DNA of 40,724 nt from an uncultured Moraxella sp. Lineage in GTDB: Bacteria > Pseudomonadota > Gammaproteobacteria > Pseudomonadales > Moraxellaceae. The stretch is from contig CALTTE010000008.1 in assembly GCA_943908405.1 (NCBI GenBank), forward strand, positions 1 through 40,724, read 5' to 3'. Position numbers and translations under genes: made by a program. The notes beneath the pieces were generated by a model. It had not been told where the DNA came from. It was given only the letters and a program-made list of their open reading frames with translations, and did no database searches. Positions 1 to 8,405 of this stretch are shown piece after piece. Each line of letters opens with the position of its first letter. The first letter of the stretch is position 1.

Positions 1-332
1 AAAGTTAATAATAAAGACAGTTTGTAGGATTATTTAGCAAAAGTCAAATAAAAAATTACCCAAATTATTAAATAATTGTAATAAAAAATATTTATTATTA
101 AAAATTAACCATCAAAAATTAAAAATCAACCACCAAAAATCACTATCAACAGTAACACAAAACCAATACGGCGTTGTTTGAATGACAAGCTTTAATGATA
201 AGCTTTAATAACAAAATTAGCATTTAAAATTATCGGCTTAGACAACAATACCCCCTTATTAAAGCTTATACCAATACAGCTTAACAACTACCAATACAAC
301 CTAAACAGCTTACGCTTACTATCGGCACGCTC
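1..332. other. Non-coding AT-rich region downstream of lpxA
   Basis: No convincing gene is seen. The stretch is AT-rich and holds short degenerate tandem repeats: a 13-bp unit twice at 181-206 (AATGAYAAGCTTT) and a 20-bp unit twice at 270-309 (starting ACCAATACA). lpxB, which often follows lpxA, is not here. No clear terminator hairpin for the lpxA transcript was found. Confidence 0.6.
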
Positions 333-1106
333 TTATCGCACAATCCCCCTTTTGCTATTCATCAATGAATCAATCATCAGTTGTACTTTTGGTTCATCAT
401 TCACCAATGGCTGTAATGCCTGCACCGCTTGGCTGGTGGTCAGACCGCTACGAAAAATCAGCTTGTAGGCTTGCTCAATGACATCAATCGTTGCTTTTGC
501 CCAGCCTTTACGGTTTAAGCCTTCTTTGTTGATGCCTTTGGCTTTGGCAGAGTTGCCCGCCACAAGCACAAAGGCAACCACATCTTTGCTGATATAGCTT
601 GACGCACCCACCATACTATAACTGTCCAAACGGCAAAATTGGTGAATGCCTGCATTACCCCCAACAATCACATAATCGCCAATATGAACGTGTCCTGCAA
701 CCCCTGCATTATTTGCCAAAATATTGTAATCACCCACCACGCAATCGTGGGCGATATGTGTATTGACCATAAATAAATTATGATTACCAATGACGGTTGT
801 GCCATTGCCCTGAATAGTGCCACGATGAAAACTGCACGCTTCACGAATAATGTTGTTGTCGCCAATAATCAGCTTGGTTGCCTCGCCTTGATACTTTAAG
901 TCTTGGGGGTCATCGCCAAGGCTTGCAAATTGATAAATTTGATTATTATTGCCAATCACCGTGTCTTTGGCAATGACAACGTGGCTTGATAATGTGGTTT
1001 TGGCCCCAACCACCACATTTGGGCCAATAATACAATAAGCCCCAATATCGGCGGTGGGGTCAATATCGGCGGTGGGGTCAATAATCGCTGTTGGGTTAAT
1101 CACCAT
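333..1106 (-). CDS. lpxA: UDP-N-acetylglucosamine acyltransferase LpxA
   Basis: First step of lipid A synthesis: transfers an R-3-hydroxyacyl chain from ACP to the 3-OH of UDP-GlcNAc in the cytoplasm. The 257-residue product is close to the 262 of E. coli. The N-terminal half is a left-handed beta helix of hexapeptides ([IV]GxxxV type). The catalytic His is visible in NTHIAHDC (about H120), followed by the helical C-terminal domain (QAYKLIFRSGLT). I chose the ATG at 1106, just inside a longer open frame that would overlap fabZ: it is preceded by a GGGGG ribosome site and gives the family N-terminus (MVINPTAI). It follows fabZ with an 8-base gap, so the two are co-transcribed. The first hexapeptides are encoded by 18-bp tandem repeats (PTADID). 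Confidence 0.96.
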   Translation of the reverse strand: MVINPTAIIDPTADIDPTADIGAYCIIGPNVVVGAKTTLSSHVVIAKDTVIGNNNQIYQFASLGDDPQDLKYQGEATKLIIGDNNIIREACSFHRGTIQGNGTTVIGNHNLFMVNTHIAHDCVVGDYNILANNAGVAGHVHIGDYVIVGGNAGIHQFCRLDSYSMVGASSYISKDVVAFVLVAGNSAKAKGINKEGLNRKGWAKATIDVIEQAYKLIFRSGLTTSQAVQALQPLVNDEPKVQLMIDSLMNSKRGIVR

Positions 1107-1114
1107 AAGCCCCC

Positions 1115-1621
1115 TTAAGCGATTTTTTGCCGAGCAATCATAATTTGTGCTGAGCACGCCAATTTATCATCAACATAAGCGGTACAAGCAAATTGATGAA
1201 TATTATGCTTACTTGTTAATACTTTAGAATGCAAAACCAGCGTATCACCTGGGGTAACTAGCTTTTTAAAGCGAGCCTTGTCCACCCCGGCAAACAAATA
1301 CAAATAGCCATCATCTGCGGTTTGTCCTGCACTAATAAAGCCCAAAATCCCCGATAATTGTGCCATTGCCTCAACCATCAACACCCCTGGCATCACAGGA
1401 TTGTCAGGAAAATGCCCATTAAATAGCTCCTCGTTAATGGTGGTATTTTTAACCCCTGTAATCCAATGGTCAGGCGAGCAAGCAGCGATTTTATCCACCA
1501 GCAAAAATGGATAGCGATGAGGCAAATAGTGCTTAATTTGATGGTAATTTAACGGCAGTGTCAGCCCTTGGGCGTTGAGTCGCTCCACATCGTTATCGCT
1601 CATTGAGTCAAAATTCATCAT
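1115..1621 (-). CDS. fabZ: 3-hydroxyacyl-ACP dehydratase FabZ
   Basis: Dehydrates 3-hydroxyacyl-ACP to trans-2-enoyl-ACP in fatty acid elongation, and so competes with LpxA and LpxD for the same substrate pool. The 168 residues form a single hot-dog fold. The catalytic pair is visible as H70 in FNGHFPDNPVMPG and E84 in LMVEAMAQLSG. A short N-terminal extension precedes the usual start of homology at IKHYLPHRYPFLLVD. The ATG at 1621 has an AAGGAA ribosome site. It sits between lpxD (184-base gap) and lpxA (8-base gap), the usual gammaproteobacterial order. Confidence 0.96.
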   Translation of the reverse strand: MMNFDSMSDNDVERLNAQGLTLPLNYHQIKHYLPHRYPFLLVDKIAACSPDHWITGVKNTTINEELFNGHFPDNPVMPGVLMVEAMAQLSGILGFISAGQTADDGYLYLFAGVDKARFKKLVTPGDTLVLHSKVLTSKHNIHQFACTAYVDDKLACSAQIMIARQKIA

Positions 1622-1805
1622 CGTTTCCTTAAATTACCGTTAATTACGTTGTTGATACTGTTTGTTAATACTCTTGTCAATACTACTATTTATTTAGCCA
1701 TTAAGCGTTAATTTTTAATTGGCTAATAAAACAATCAAAAAACAAAAGCAGTCCAAAGGCAAAAGTAACCAAAACGCCAACAACACGCTTTATCTTTACA
1801 CGTTT

Positions 1806-2900
1806 TTATTGCTTGCCCAACTGGCGAAACTTAATGGCGGCACGTCGCCACTGCTGGTTGGGCATTGCTACCGTCCCTGATGAATACACGCCTGCCTTGT
1901 CGATGCTTTTGGTAACAAAACTGGTGGCGGTAATGGTTGTGCCATCTGTAATTTTGATGTGTCCTGCAATAGCCACCGCCCCACCAATCACACAGTCTTT
2001 GCCAATTTGGGTACTGCCTGCGATGCCTGTTTTGGCGGCGATGGCGGTATTGGTGCCGATACGCACATTATGGGCAATTTGTACCAAGTTATCAATGATA
2101 ACGTTATCATCAATCACGGTATCGTCTATCGCCCCACGGTCAATACAAGTATTTGCCCCAATGCGTACATTATCACCAATCACCACACGCCCAAGCTGGG
2201 CAATTCTTACCCAAGCGTTTGGGGTTGTCTGGTCATCACAGCGATTGCCAAAACGATTGGGAGCAAAACCAAAGCCCTCTGCCCCAAGGCTTGCGTGGCT
2301 ATGAATACGGCAATAGCGACCAATCACGCAATTTGCCCCAACAAAAACCAAAGGCTCAAGCAGGCTACCATCGCCAATCATCACGCCATCGCCAATGACG
2401 GCATTTGCCCCAATCATCACGCCATCGCCAATCATCACGCCATCGCCAATGACGGCATTTGCCCCAATGCTAACGTTATCACCAATCACCGCCCCATCAC
2501 CAATCACGGCACTGGGGTGAATCTGTGGCGATTTGGTCGTCTCAAACAGCTGGCTAACACTGGCATAAGCCAAATAAGGCGACGCCACCACCACTGGCAC
2601 ACTGTGGGCAGGTACGCTATCGGCGTCTGTATCCGCCACCAACACCACCGAGGCTTGCGTGGTGGCAAGCTCATTGCTATGGCGTTTTTTTGCCAAAAAC
2701 GAGAGCGTACCTTGGGTTGCCAATGCCAAACTGGCAACCGCCTTTAAAGGTAAATCGCTGTACTGTTCCAAATCGGCTTTATTGATTACCGATTGATAGG
2801 GCTCAATTGCTTGTATGACCTCACGCAAGGTTACGCTTACTTGACGCAAAACCTTTGTGTGCAAGGTGTTTGTATCCAAAACGGCATTGGGCAAAGTCAT
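1806..2900 (-). CDS. lpxD: UDP-3-O-acyl-glucosamine N-acyltransferase LpxD
   Basis: Third lipid A step: N-acylates UDP-3-O-acyl-glucosamine using 3-hydroxyacyl-ACP. 364 residues (E. coli 341). The N-terminal uridine-binding domain (about 1-125) is followed by a left-handed beta helix (about 126-320) and a C-terminal helix. The catalytic His is H277 in NLVQIAHNV, and the GFGFAP loop near 209-213 matches the family. Residues about 145-178 contain two near-identical 18-residue turns. Counting hexapeptides from SIGANA to GFGF gives the same number as in E. coli, so the coil is not lengthened. The start ATG overlaps the bamA stop (TAATG), implying coupled translation. Confidence 0.96.
   Translation of the reverse strand: MTLPNAVLDTNTLHTKVLRQVSVTLREVIQAIEPYQSVINKADLEQYSDLPLKAVASLALATQGTLSFLAKKRHSNELATTQASVVLVADTDADSVPAHSVPVVVASPYLAYASVSQLFETTKSPQIHPSAVIGDGAVIGDNVSIGANAVIGDGVMIGDGVMIGANAVIGDGVMIGDGSLLEPLVFVGANCVIGRYCRIHSHASLGAEGFGFAPNRFGNRCDDQTTPNAWVRIAQLGRVVIGDNVRIGANTCIDRGAIDDTVIDDNVIIDNLVQIAHNVRIGTNTAIAAKTGIAGSTQIGKDCVIGGAVAIAGHIKITDGTTITATSFVTKSIDKAGVYSSGTVAMPNQQWRRAAIKFRQLGKQ
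2367..2469. repeat. 54-bp tandem duplication inside lpxD
   Basis: Two adjacent copies of an approximately 54-bp unit, nearly identical in DNA, encode GANAVIGDGVMIGDG-type residues. Each unit corresponds to three hexapeptides, one complete beta-helix turn, and contains shorter 18-bp sub-repeats (ATCATCACGCCATCGCCA on the plus strand). Confidence 0.85.
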
Positions 2901-5428
2901 TAAAACGTACTGCCGATTTGAAATTGCACTTTTTCGGTTTTATCGCCCGCCTTATGCCCAAAGGGAATGGCATAGCTCAACGACAATGGACCAATGGGGG
3001 TATTCCAAGTTGCCCCAATCCCTGCACTATAACGCAAACTGTCGTCTTTTTTAAGCGTTTGGGCAAAACGCAACTCATCGCTTAGCCCTGCCAATTTAGG
3101 ATTGATGTTTGACAAATCCACCGTTTGACTGGCAAGCCCTGTGGTATCAAACACTTGCCCGCCCTCAACAAAAATCACAGGACGGATTTGCTCTGCCCAA
3201 TCGCCCTTAAATGGCACAGGCAAAATCAACTCCGCCCCAAAGGTCGCCAAGGCATTACCGCCCACAAGCTCGCCTCGTTCAGAGCTGTTGCCCGATGCCA
3301 AGGCAATACCGCTGGTATCTCTACCACCATTTGCCAGATACTCATAAGCATAAGACTGCGGGCCCAAGCTTGATACTTCATAGCCACGCACCGAGCCATA
3401 GCCACCAGCATAAAAATTCTCATAAAAAGGTAAATTATTGCCATAGCCCAAACGAGTATAGCCCCGCAAAATCGTCCCAAATGCCAGCGGTTCATAAAAA
3501 CTGCCATCATAAGTAACTTTTTGATAAGGGGTTTTTTTGGTGCCTACAGTCAAATTCACACTATGGCTCATTCCTTGCGTTGGAAACACAGGCTTATCAA
3601 GGCTTGAATAATTCCAGCCCAAAACGGCATTATAGCTCATCTCTTTGTTGCTAAAGCTTGTGGCATCGCCATCAAATTCTGCCTTACCACCATCTTTTAA
3701 CAACTGATTGACATTACTTAACGCCATAAAACGGCCGCCACGCAAGTCGTTTTGATTGATATTTATCCCTGCACTGATTCGCTGATTTTCATCAATGGGA
3801 TAACCATAAATCAAGCTCCCCCCTGCGGTATCTAGCACATAATTGCTGATATTACGCTTATCGGCTTTGGTTTTGCGGTAATAGGCCGATACATTTTGTG
3901 ATACGCCATTGGTGGTAAAATAAGGATTGTTATAACCCAAGCTATAAGCATCTAGTGTCTGCGAACGAGAAAAGTTGGCATTGACTTTGTTGCCCGTACC
4001 CAAAAAGTTGTTTTGTGAAAAATCCAGCTGAAACGTAACACCACCACTTTGAGAATAGCCTGCCGCTACCGTTGCTGAACCTGATGGTTGTTCTTCTACC
4101 ACAAAATCAACATCCATTTGGTCTGGGGTATTGGCAATCGGGCGAGTTTGTACTGTTACATTTTTAAAATAGCCTGTTCTCATCAAGCGGACTCGTGATA
4201 GCTGGATTTTTTCATTGGAAGCCAATGCCCCCTCCAACTGACGCATTTCACGGCGTAATACCTCATCTTTGGTTTTGATGTTGCCACTAAAATTGATACG
4301 GCGAACATACACAGGGCGTTTGGGGTTAATATAGTAATCAATCGCCACTGTGCGGGTTTTATCATCAATACGTGGTACAGGACGCACCTCAGCAAAATAA
4401 AACCCATCGTTACCAAATTGATTGCTAATAGCATTGATGGTTTGAGTCACTTTGGCACGAGAATAGTAGCCATCAGCATCATAAGCAACAAGTTTTTGCA
4501 ATTGCTCTTTGGGGTAATACACATCGCCCAAAAACTGGGTTTGCCCAAAGCGATAGCGCTCACCTTCATTCACTTGCAACTCAACGGCAACGCTGTCTTT
4601 GTCCTCATTGATGGTTAAGCTTGCATTTTCTATATCAAAACGAGCAAAACCTGCATCTAAATATTTGGCAATCAAAGCATCAAGGCTGGCTTGAAACTTA
4701 TCTTGGGCATAACGGTCGGCTTTTGACAAAAAATTCCAGCTTTTTTCTTTTAATAATAATACATCTTTAATATCATCATCGCTAAAATATTGGTTGCCAA
4801 TCAGATTGATGTCTACCACGCGAGCCGCCTCACCTTCCACAAAGCGAAAGTTTAATTTCACCCGATTACCCTGAAGTGGTGTTTGCTCAACGCTAATGTC
4901 GCTATTATAGTAGCCTTGCATTGTGTATTGAGCTTTTAGTTCATTAACAATACGGTTTAACGTGGCAGGATTTAGGGGCGAACCAACCACCAGTCCTGCT
5001 TGACCAATCCCCGCTTCTAAGCCTTGCTTGGGGATTAACGTATTGCCCTCAAAGTCAATCTCAGCAACAATCGGGTATTCACTCACCGTGTACTGCACCG
5101 CGCCATTATTATTAACCACCTTAATGTCAGCAAATTGTCCTGTGGCGTACAAGTTATGAATGCTTGCTGACAATTCACGCTCATCAATGGCTTGTCCTTT
5201 TGGAGGCAACAATGGCAATAATTGCTCTTCGGCAACACGATTTAATCCTACAAAATCATAGCCTGACACCACAAACGGTTGAGCAGTGGCGGTGGCGGTC
5301 AAAGCCGTTAGCATCATCACGCTCATCTTTGTTGGCTGTAATCGTGGCAACTTTAATTGTGTTAAACCCAATTGTGCTAATTTAATATTACGCTGTACTG
5401 ATTTGATATTACGCATAGTTGTATCCAT
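2900..5428 (-). CDS. bamA: Outer-membrane assembly factor BamA
   Basis: Central subunit of the BAM complex that folds beta-barrel proteins into the outer membrane. 842 residues. Five POTRA domains start at PFVVSGYDFVGLNRV (about residue 52) and run to about 450, followed by a 16-strand barrel. The VRGYE motif of loop 6 (GGYGSVRGYEVS) and a C-terminal Phe (QIGSTF) are present. The N-terminus is odd: about 34 residues rich in Lys/Leu/Gln precede a hydrophobic signal core (MSVMMLTALTATATAQ), and no good ribosome site precedes the first ATG, so translation could begin at a later Met. It is followed directly by lpxD, with no skp/ompH in between. A 227-base repeat-filled gap separates it from rseP. 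Confidence 0.95.
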   Translation of the reverse strand: MDTTMRNIKSVQRNIKLAQLGLTQLKLPRLQPTKMSVMMLTALTATATAQPFVVSGYDFVGLNRVAEEQLLPLLPPKGQAIDERELSASIHNLYATGQFADIKVVNNNGAVQYTVSEYPIVAEIDFEGNTLIPKQGLEAGIGQAGLVVGSPLNPATLNRIVNELKAQYTMQGYYNSDISVEQTPLQGNRVKLNFRFVEGEAARVVDINLIGNQYFSDDDIKDVLLLKEKSWNFLSKADRYAQDKFQASLDALIAKYLDAGFARFDIENASLTINEDKDSVAVELQVNEGERYRFGQTQFLGDVYYPKEQLQKLVAYDADGYYSRAKVTQTINAISNQFGNDGFYFAEVRPVPRIDDKTRTVAIDYYINPKRPVYVRRINFSGNIKTKDEVLRREMRQLEGALASNEKIQLSRVRLMRTGYFKNVTVQTRPIANTPDQMDVDFVVEEQPSGSATVAAGYSQSGGVTFQLDFSQNNFLGTGNKVNANFSRSQTLDAYSLGYNNPYFTTNGVSQNVSAYYRKTKADKRNISNYVLDTAGGSLIYGYPIDENQRISAGININQNDLRGGRFMALSNVNQLLKDGGKAEFDGDATSFSNKEMSYNAVLGWNYSSLDKPVFPTQGMSHSVNLTVGTKKTPYQKVTYDGSFYEPLAFGTILRGYTRLGYGNNLPFYENFYAGGYGSVRGYEVSSLGPQSYAYEYLANGGRDTSGIALASGNSSERGELVGGNALATFGAELILPVPFKGDWAEQIRPVIFVEGGQVFDTTGLASQTVDLSNINPKLAGLSDELRFAQTLKKDDSLRYSAGIGATWNTPIGPLSLSYAIPFGHKAGDKTEKVQFQIGSTF

Positions 5429-5440
5429 TATTTAACAGTT

Positions 5441-5472
5441 ATTGATTAAATCTCGTATTGATTAAATCTCAT
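5441..5472. repeat. 16-bp tandem duplication upstream of bamA
   Basis: Two adjacent copies of TATTGATTAAATCTC plus one base (5441-5456 and 5457-5472), lying immediately upstream of the bamA start in its leader or promoter region. Confidence 0.85.
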
Positions 5473-5552
5473 TGTAACCACAATGTTAAGCCACAAATCG
5501 CCATTACCTTTATCAATTTTATTGACTTTGGGCTTATCACTTGAGATTTATA

Positions 5553-5640
5553 AACTTTAGCTTAATAAGTTTTAGCTTAATAAATCTTGGTTTAATAAAC
5601 TTTAGCTTAACAAGCTTTAGCTTAATAAACTTTGGTTCAC
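5553..5640. repeat. 15-bp tandem repeat array between rseP and bamA
   Basis: About 5.9 degenerate copies of a 15-bp unit with consensus AACTTTAGCTTAATA. Unit borders are 5553, 5568, 5583, 5598, 5613 and 5628. The array is non-coding, just after the rseP stop and upstream of bamA on the minus strand. Confidence 0.9.
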
Positions 5641-5655
5641 GCAATCTTTGGGCAA

Positions 5656-7020
5656 TCAACCAAAAAGCCGTGTGATGTCATTACTGATAGCAATTAGCAT
5701 AAGCCCAAGCATTAACACCATACCGATATTTAAGCCAATCATCTGCACCTTTTCTGACAAACTTCTGCCTTGAATAAGCTCAATCAACGCATAAACAATA
5801 TGTCCGCCATCAAGCACAGGAATGGGCAATAAATTTAATACCGCAAGGCTCAAGCTAATCAATGCTGCCGTGTACAGCACTTGGCTTAAGCCCATCGTAA
5901 TACTTTGCTTTGAAACCTCAGCAATCGTAATGGGGCCCGACAAATTATCAAGCCCAATCGCCCCTGACACCATTTTACCCATCGCTTTTATCGTCATTAG
6001 CGACAAATCGTAGGTTTTTTGTAAAGCGTGTTGTAAAGCTTGGCTTGGCGTATGGGTCAGCGTCATTTTATAATTACTTGGGACGACAATCTCACTTGTG
6101 GCAGGCATAACGCCGATTTGTCCTTGTTTTTGCCCAGCAACCACTTTAGCTTGGGGCATAATCTTTAGTGTCATTGGGCGGTTGTCTCTTACGATACCAA
6201 AGGTTAGCCACTTATCAGGGGCGGATTGAATGATTGAGCTAATCATCGTCCAGTCTTCAATCGGCGTGCCATCAATGGTGCTAATCCTATCGCCCACTTG
6301 CAAACCCATTGTATCGGCAGCACCCCCTGCCAGCACTTGTCCAATCACAGGGGGCAAGCTCGGTTGCCACGGCAACAGCCCCAAGGCGTGCAAAGGGTCT
6401 TTGCCCTTATCCGCTCCTTGCATAAATTGCTGAATAGCAACCCTGTACTCCTTGACCGTCCCCGCCGCATCCACCGCCAAACTCACCGTTCCCGTCTCGC
6501 CCATTCGACCAGCAAGGGCATAATTAATATCTTGCCAAGTGGTTATTGGCTTGCCATCAATATTGGTGATGGTATCGCCCACTTGCAAACCGCTGTGCTG
6601 TGCTGGCGTATTGGGCAATATCTTGGCAATGGTGGTTGTGAGTTGCTCGCTGGGCTGTAAAAATAACACAAAAAACAAGCCAATAGCAATCAAAAAATTC
6701 ATCACAGGCCCTGCCAATACAATGGCAATTTTTTTTAGGGGGTGTTGATTATTAAACGCCAAATGCTTTTCGTGCCGAGCCACCGCCCCTTCACGCTCAT
6801 CAAGCATTTTAACATAGCCACCCAAGGGCAAAAGCGACACACGATAATCAATACCCGTGCGTTTTGATGTAAAACCAAACAGACGTGGACCCATACCAAT
6901 AGAGTAAGTTAGCACCTTAACACCACACAAGCGAGCAACGATATAATGCCCCCACTCGTGCAACGCAACCAATGGGGTTAGCACCAAAACAGCCGCCAAA
7001 AACAAATACAAGCCACTCAT
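5656..7020 (-). CDS. rseP: Site-2 intramembrane protease RseP
   Basis: Zinc M50 metalloprotease that cuts membrane-embedded substrates such as anti-sigma factors and leftover signal peptides in the inner membrane. 454 residues from the ATG at 7020. The HEWGH zinc motif sits in the first membrane helix, two PDZ domains occupy the middle, and the LDGG zinc ligand motif lies in NLLPIPVLDGGHIVY near the C-terminus. An in-frame TTG two codons upstream is possible, but the ATG overlaps the dxr stop (ATGA) and has an AAGGA ribosome site about 7 bases before it. It belongs to the frr-to-bamA gene line. Confidence 0.95.
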   Translation of the reverse strand: MSGLYLFLAAVLVLTPLVALHEWGHYIVARLCGVKVLTYSIGMGPRLFGFTSKRTGIDYRVSLLPLGGYVKMLDEREGAVARHEKHLAFNNQHPLKKIAIVLAGPVMNFLIAIGLFFVLFLQPSEQLTTTIAKILPNTPAQHSGLQVGDTITNIDGKPITTWQDINYALAGRMGETGTVSLAVDAAGTVKEYRVAIQQFMQGADKGKDPLHALGLLPWQPSLPPVIGQVLAGGAADTMGLQVGDRISTIDGTPIEDWTMISSIIQSAPDKWLTFGIVRDNRPMTLKIMPQAKVVAGQKQGQIGVMPATSEIVVPSNYKMTLTHTPSQALQHALQKTYDLSLMTIKAMGKMVSGAIGLDNLSGPITIAEVSKQSITMGLSQVLYTAALISLSLAVLNLLPIPVLDGGHIVYALIELIQGRSLSEKVQMIGLNIGMVLMLGLMLIAISNDITRLFG

Positions 7021-8405
7021 TGCCAATCCTTGCTTTGCCCATCTTTGATATAGCCACTGGCAATAGTGCGAGCCTTTTTATCTAGTGCCATAATTTTTTC
7101 TAAACAATCAAAGGTAACGCCCAATTTGACTGCTGTTGGGCTGACTTTGTCAGGTTTTTTATTGGTTTTTTGGCAAGTTTTGGCATCATTTTTTATCGCC
7201 TTATTTTTTATCGCCTTATTTAAAACAGCACAGGTTAAATCCGTTTGCCAATCAGCCTGATTTACATTTATCTTCTCAAAATCCGCCGTATCTGGATTAT
7301 AACTATCCAAACAAATACGCACGATTTTGGCAATATCTGTTAAAGCAATGTTTCCTGACAAAAACGCCTGTACCGCTACCTCATTGGCGGCATTTAATAC
7401 AATGCTTGCACCATTGCCCTGCTTAATCGCTTGGATTGCCAAAGACAGACAAGCAAACTTTTGCATATCTGGGCTAAAAAATTGTAGCTCACTCATCGTC
7501 ATCAAATCCAACGGCACACTACCGCTATTGATACGATTGGGGTAAGCCAAAGCGTGGGCAATCGGCGTTTTCATATCAGGGTTGCCACATTGTGCCAATA
7601 ACGAGCCGTCCACGTATTCTACCAGTGAATGAACAATACTTTGGGGGTGAATGACCACGCCAATATTATCCACCGCTACCCCAAATAAATGATGGGCTTC
7701 AATCACCTCAAGCCCCTTATTCATCATTGTGGCACTGTCTACCGAGATTTTTTGTCCCATTGACCAGTTGGGGTGATTGACCGCTTCTGCCACGCTTGCT
7801 GTCTGCATTTTTTCATAAGACTTGTGCAAAAAAGCCCCGCCCGAGGCGGTCAGCCACAATTTTTTTATGCCAAAACTGGGGTCGGTGATTTTGGTAGGAT
7901 CTTGTTGCACTTGACTGGGCAAGCACTGAAAAATGGCATTGTGCTCACTGTCAATCGGTAAAATCACTGCCCCTGTTTGCCGAGCCGTTGCCATCACAAG
8001 CTCGCCTGCCATCACCAACGCCTCTTTATTGGCAAGTAAAATCTTTTTGCCAGCTTGCACCGCAGTCAAAACAGAGCCTAGCCCTGCCGCCCCCACAATC
8101 GCTGCTACCACCGTATCAGCCTCTGACAAACTTGCCAAGGTGTCTAGCCCTTTATTACCTACGAGCAACTGGCAAGGCAAATGGTTATCTTTAAGCTGTT
8201 TTGCTAATTCATCGGCATAGTCTTGCCCAACCACCACCCACTTTGGGCAAAACTGCTGACAAATTTGCACAAGTTTTGAGACATTACTAAACCCTGAAAC
8301 GCCCAGCACTTCATAACGGTCTTGATTGTTAGCAATAACCTCAAGCGTACTTTGCCCAATTGAGCCTGTCGCCCCCAAAATCACCACTTGTTCTTTATTT
8401 TGCAC
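7017..8405 (-). CDS. dxr: 1-deoxy-D-xylulose-5-phosphate reductoisomerase
   Basis: MEP-pathway enzyme converting DXP to MEP with NADPH, supplying isoprenoid precursors for UppS next door and IspB at 36102. 462 residues against about 400 normally. The N-terminal nucleotide-binding motif is GATGSIGQSTL. Catalytic-region motifs SEHNAIFQCLP, HPNWSMGQKISVDSATMMNKG and LNAANEVAV are all present. The extra length is mainly a Lys/Asn-rich insertion near the C-terminus (about residues 397-425) that includes a 15-bp duplication (NKAIK twice). The GTG start at 8405 directly follows the cdsA TAA stop and has a GGGGTGG ribosome site. Confidence 0.95.
   Translation of the reverse strand: MQNKEQVVILGATGSIGQSTLEVIANNQDRYEVLGVSGFSNVSKLVQICQQFCPKWVVVGQDYADELAKQLKDNHLPCQLLVGNKGLDTLASLSEADTVVAAIVGAAGLGSVLTAVQAGKKILLANKEALVMAGELVMATARQTGAVILPIDSEHNAIFQCLPSQVQQDPTKITDPSFGIKKLWLTASGGAFLHKSYEKMQTASVAEAVNHPNWSMGQKISVDSATMMNKGLEVIEAHHLFGVAVDNIGVVIHPQSIVHSLVEYVDGSLLAQCGNPDMKTPIAHALAYPNRINSGSVPLDLMTMSELQFFSPDMQKFACLSLAIQAIKQGNGASIVLNAANEVAVQAFLSGNIALTDIAKIVRICLDSYNPDTADFEKINVNQADWQTDLTCAVLNKAIKNKAIKNDAKTCQKTNKKPDKVSPTAVKLGVTFDCLEKIMALDKKARTIASGYIKDGQSKDWQ
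7189..7218. repeat. 15-bp tandem duplication in dxr
   Basis: Two exact copies of TTTTTTATCGCCTTA (7189-7203, 7204-7218). On the minus strand they encode the repeated pentapeptide NKAIK in the C-terminal insertion of Dxr. Confidence 0.9.

Noticed and set aside
1107..1157. Longer LpxA N-terminus starting at 1157
   Set aside because: It would overlap the end of fabZ, adds non-family residues, and the ATG at 1106 has a far better ribosome site.
2367..2469. CRISPR-like array in lpxD
   Set aside because: Repeats are adjacent, in frame and encode hexapeptides; there are no unique spacers.
1813..2747. Long plus-strand open frames opposite lpxD
   Set aside because: They mirror the hexapeptide repeats of lpxD on the other strand and show no family sequence or ribosome site.
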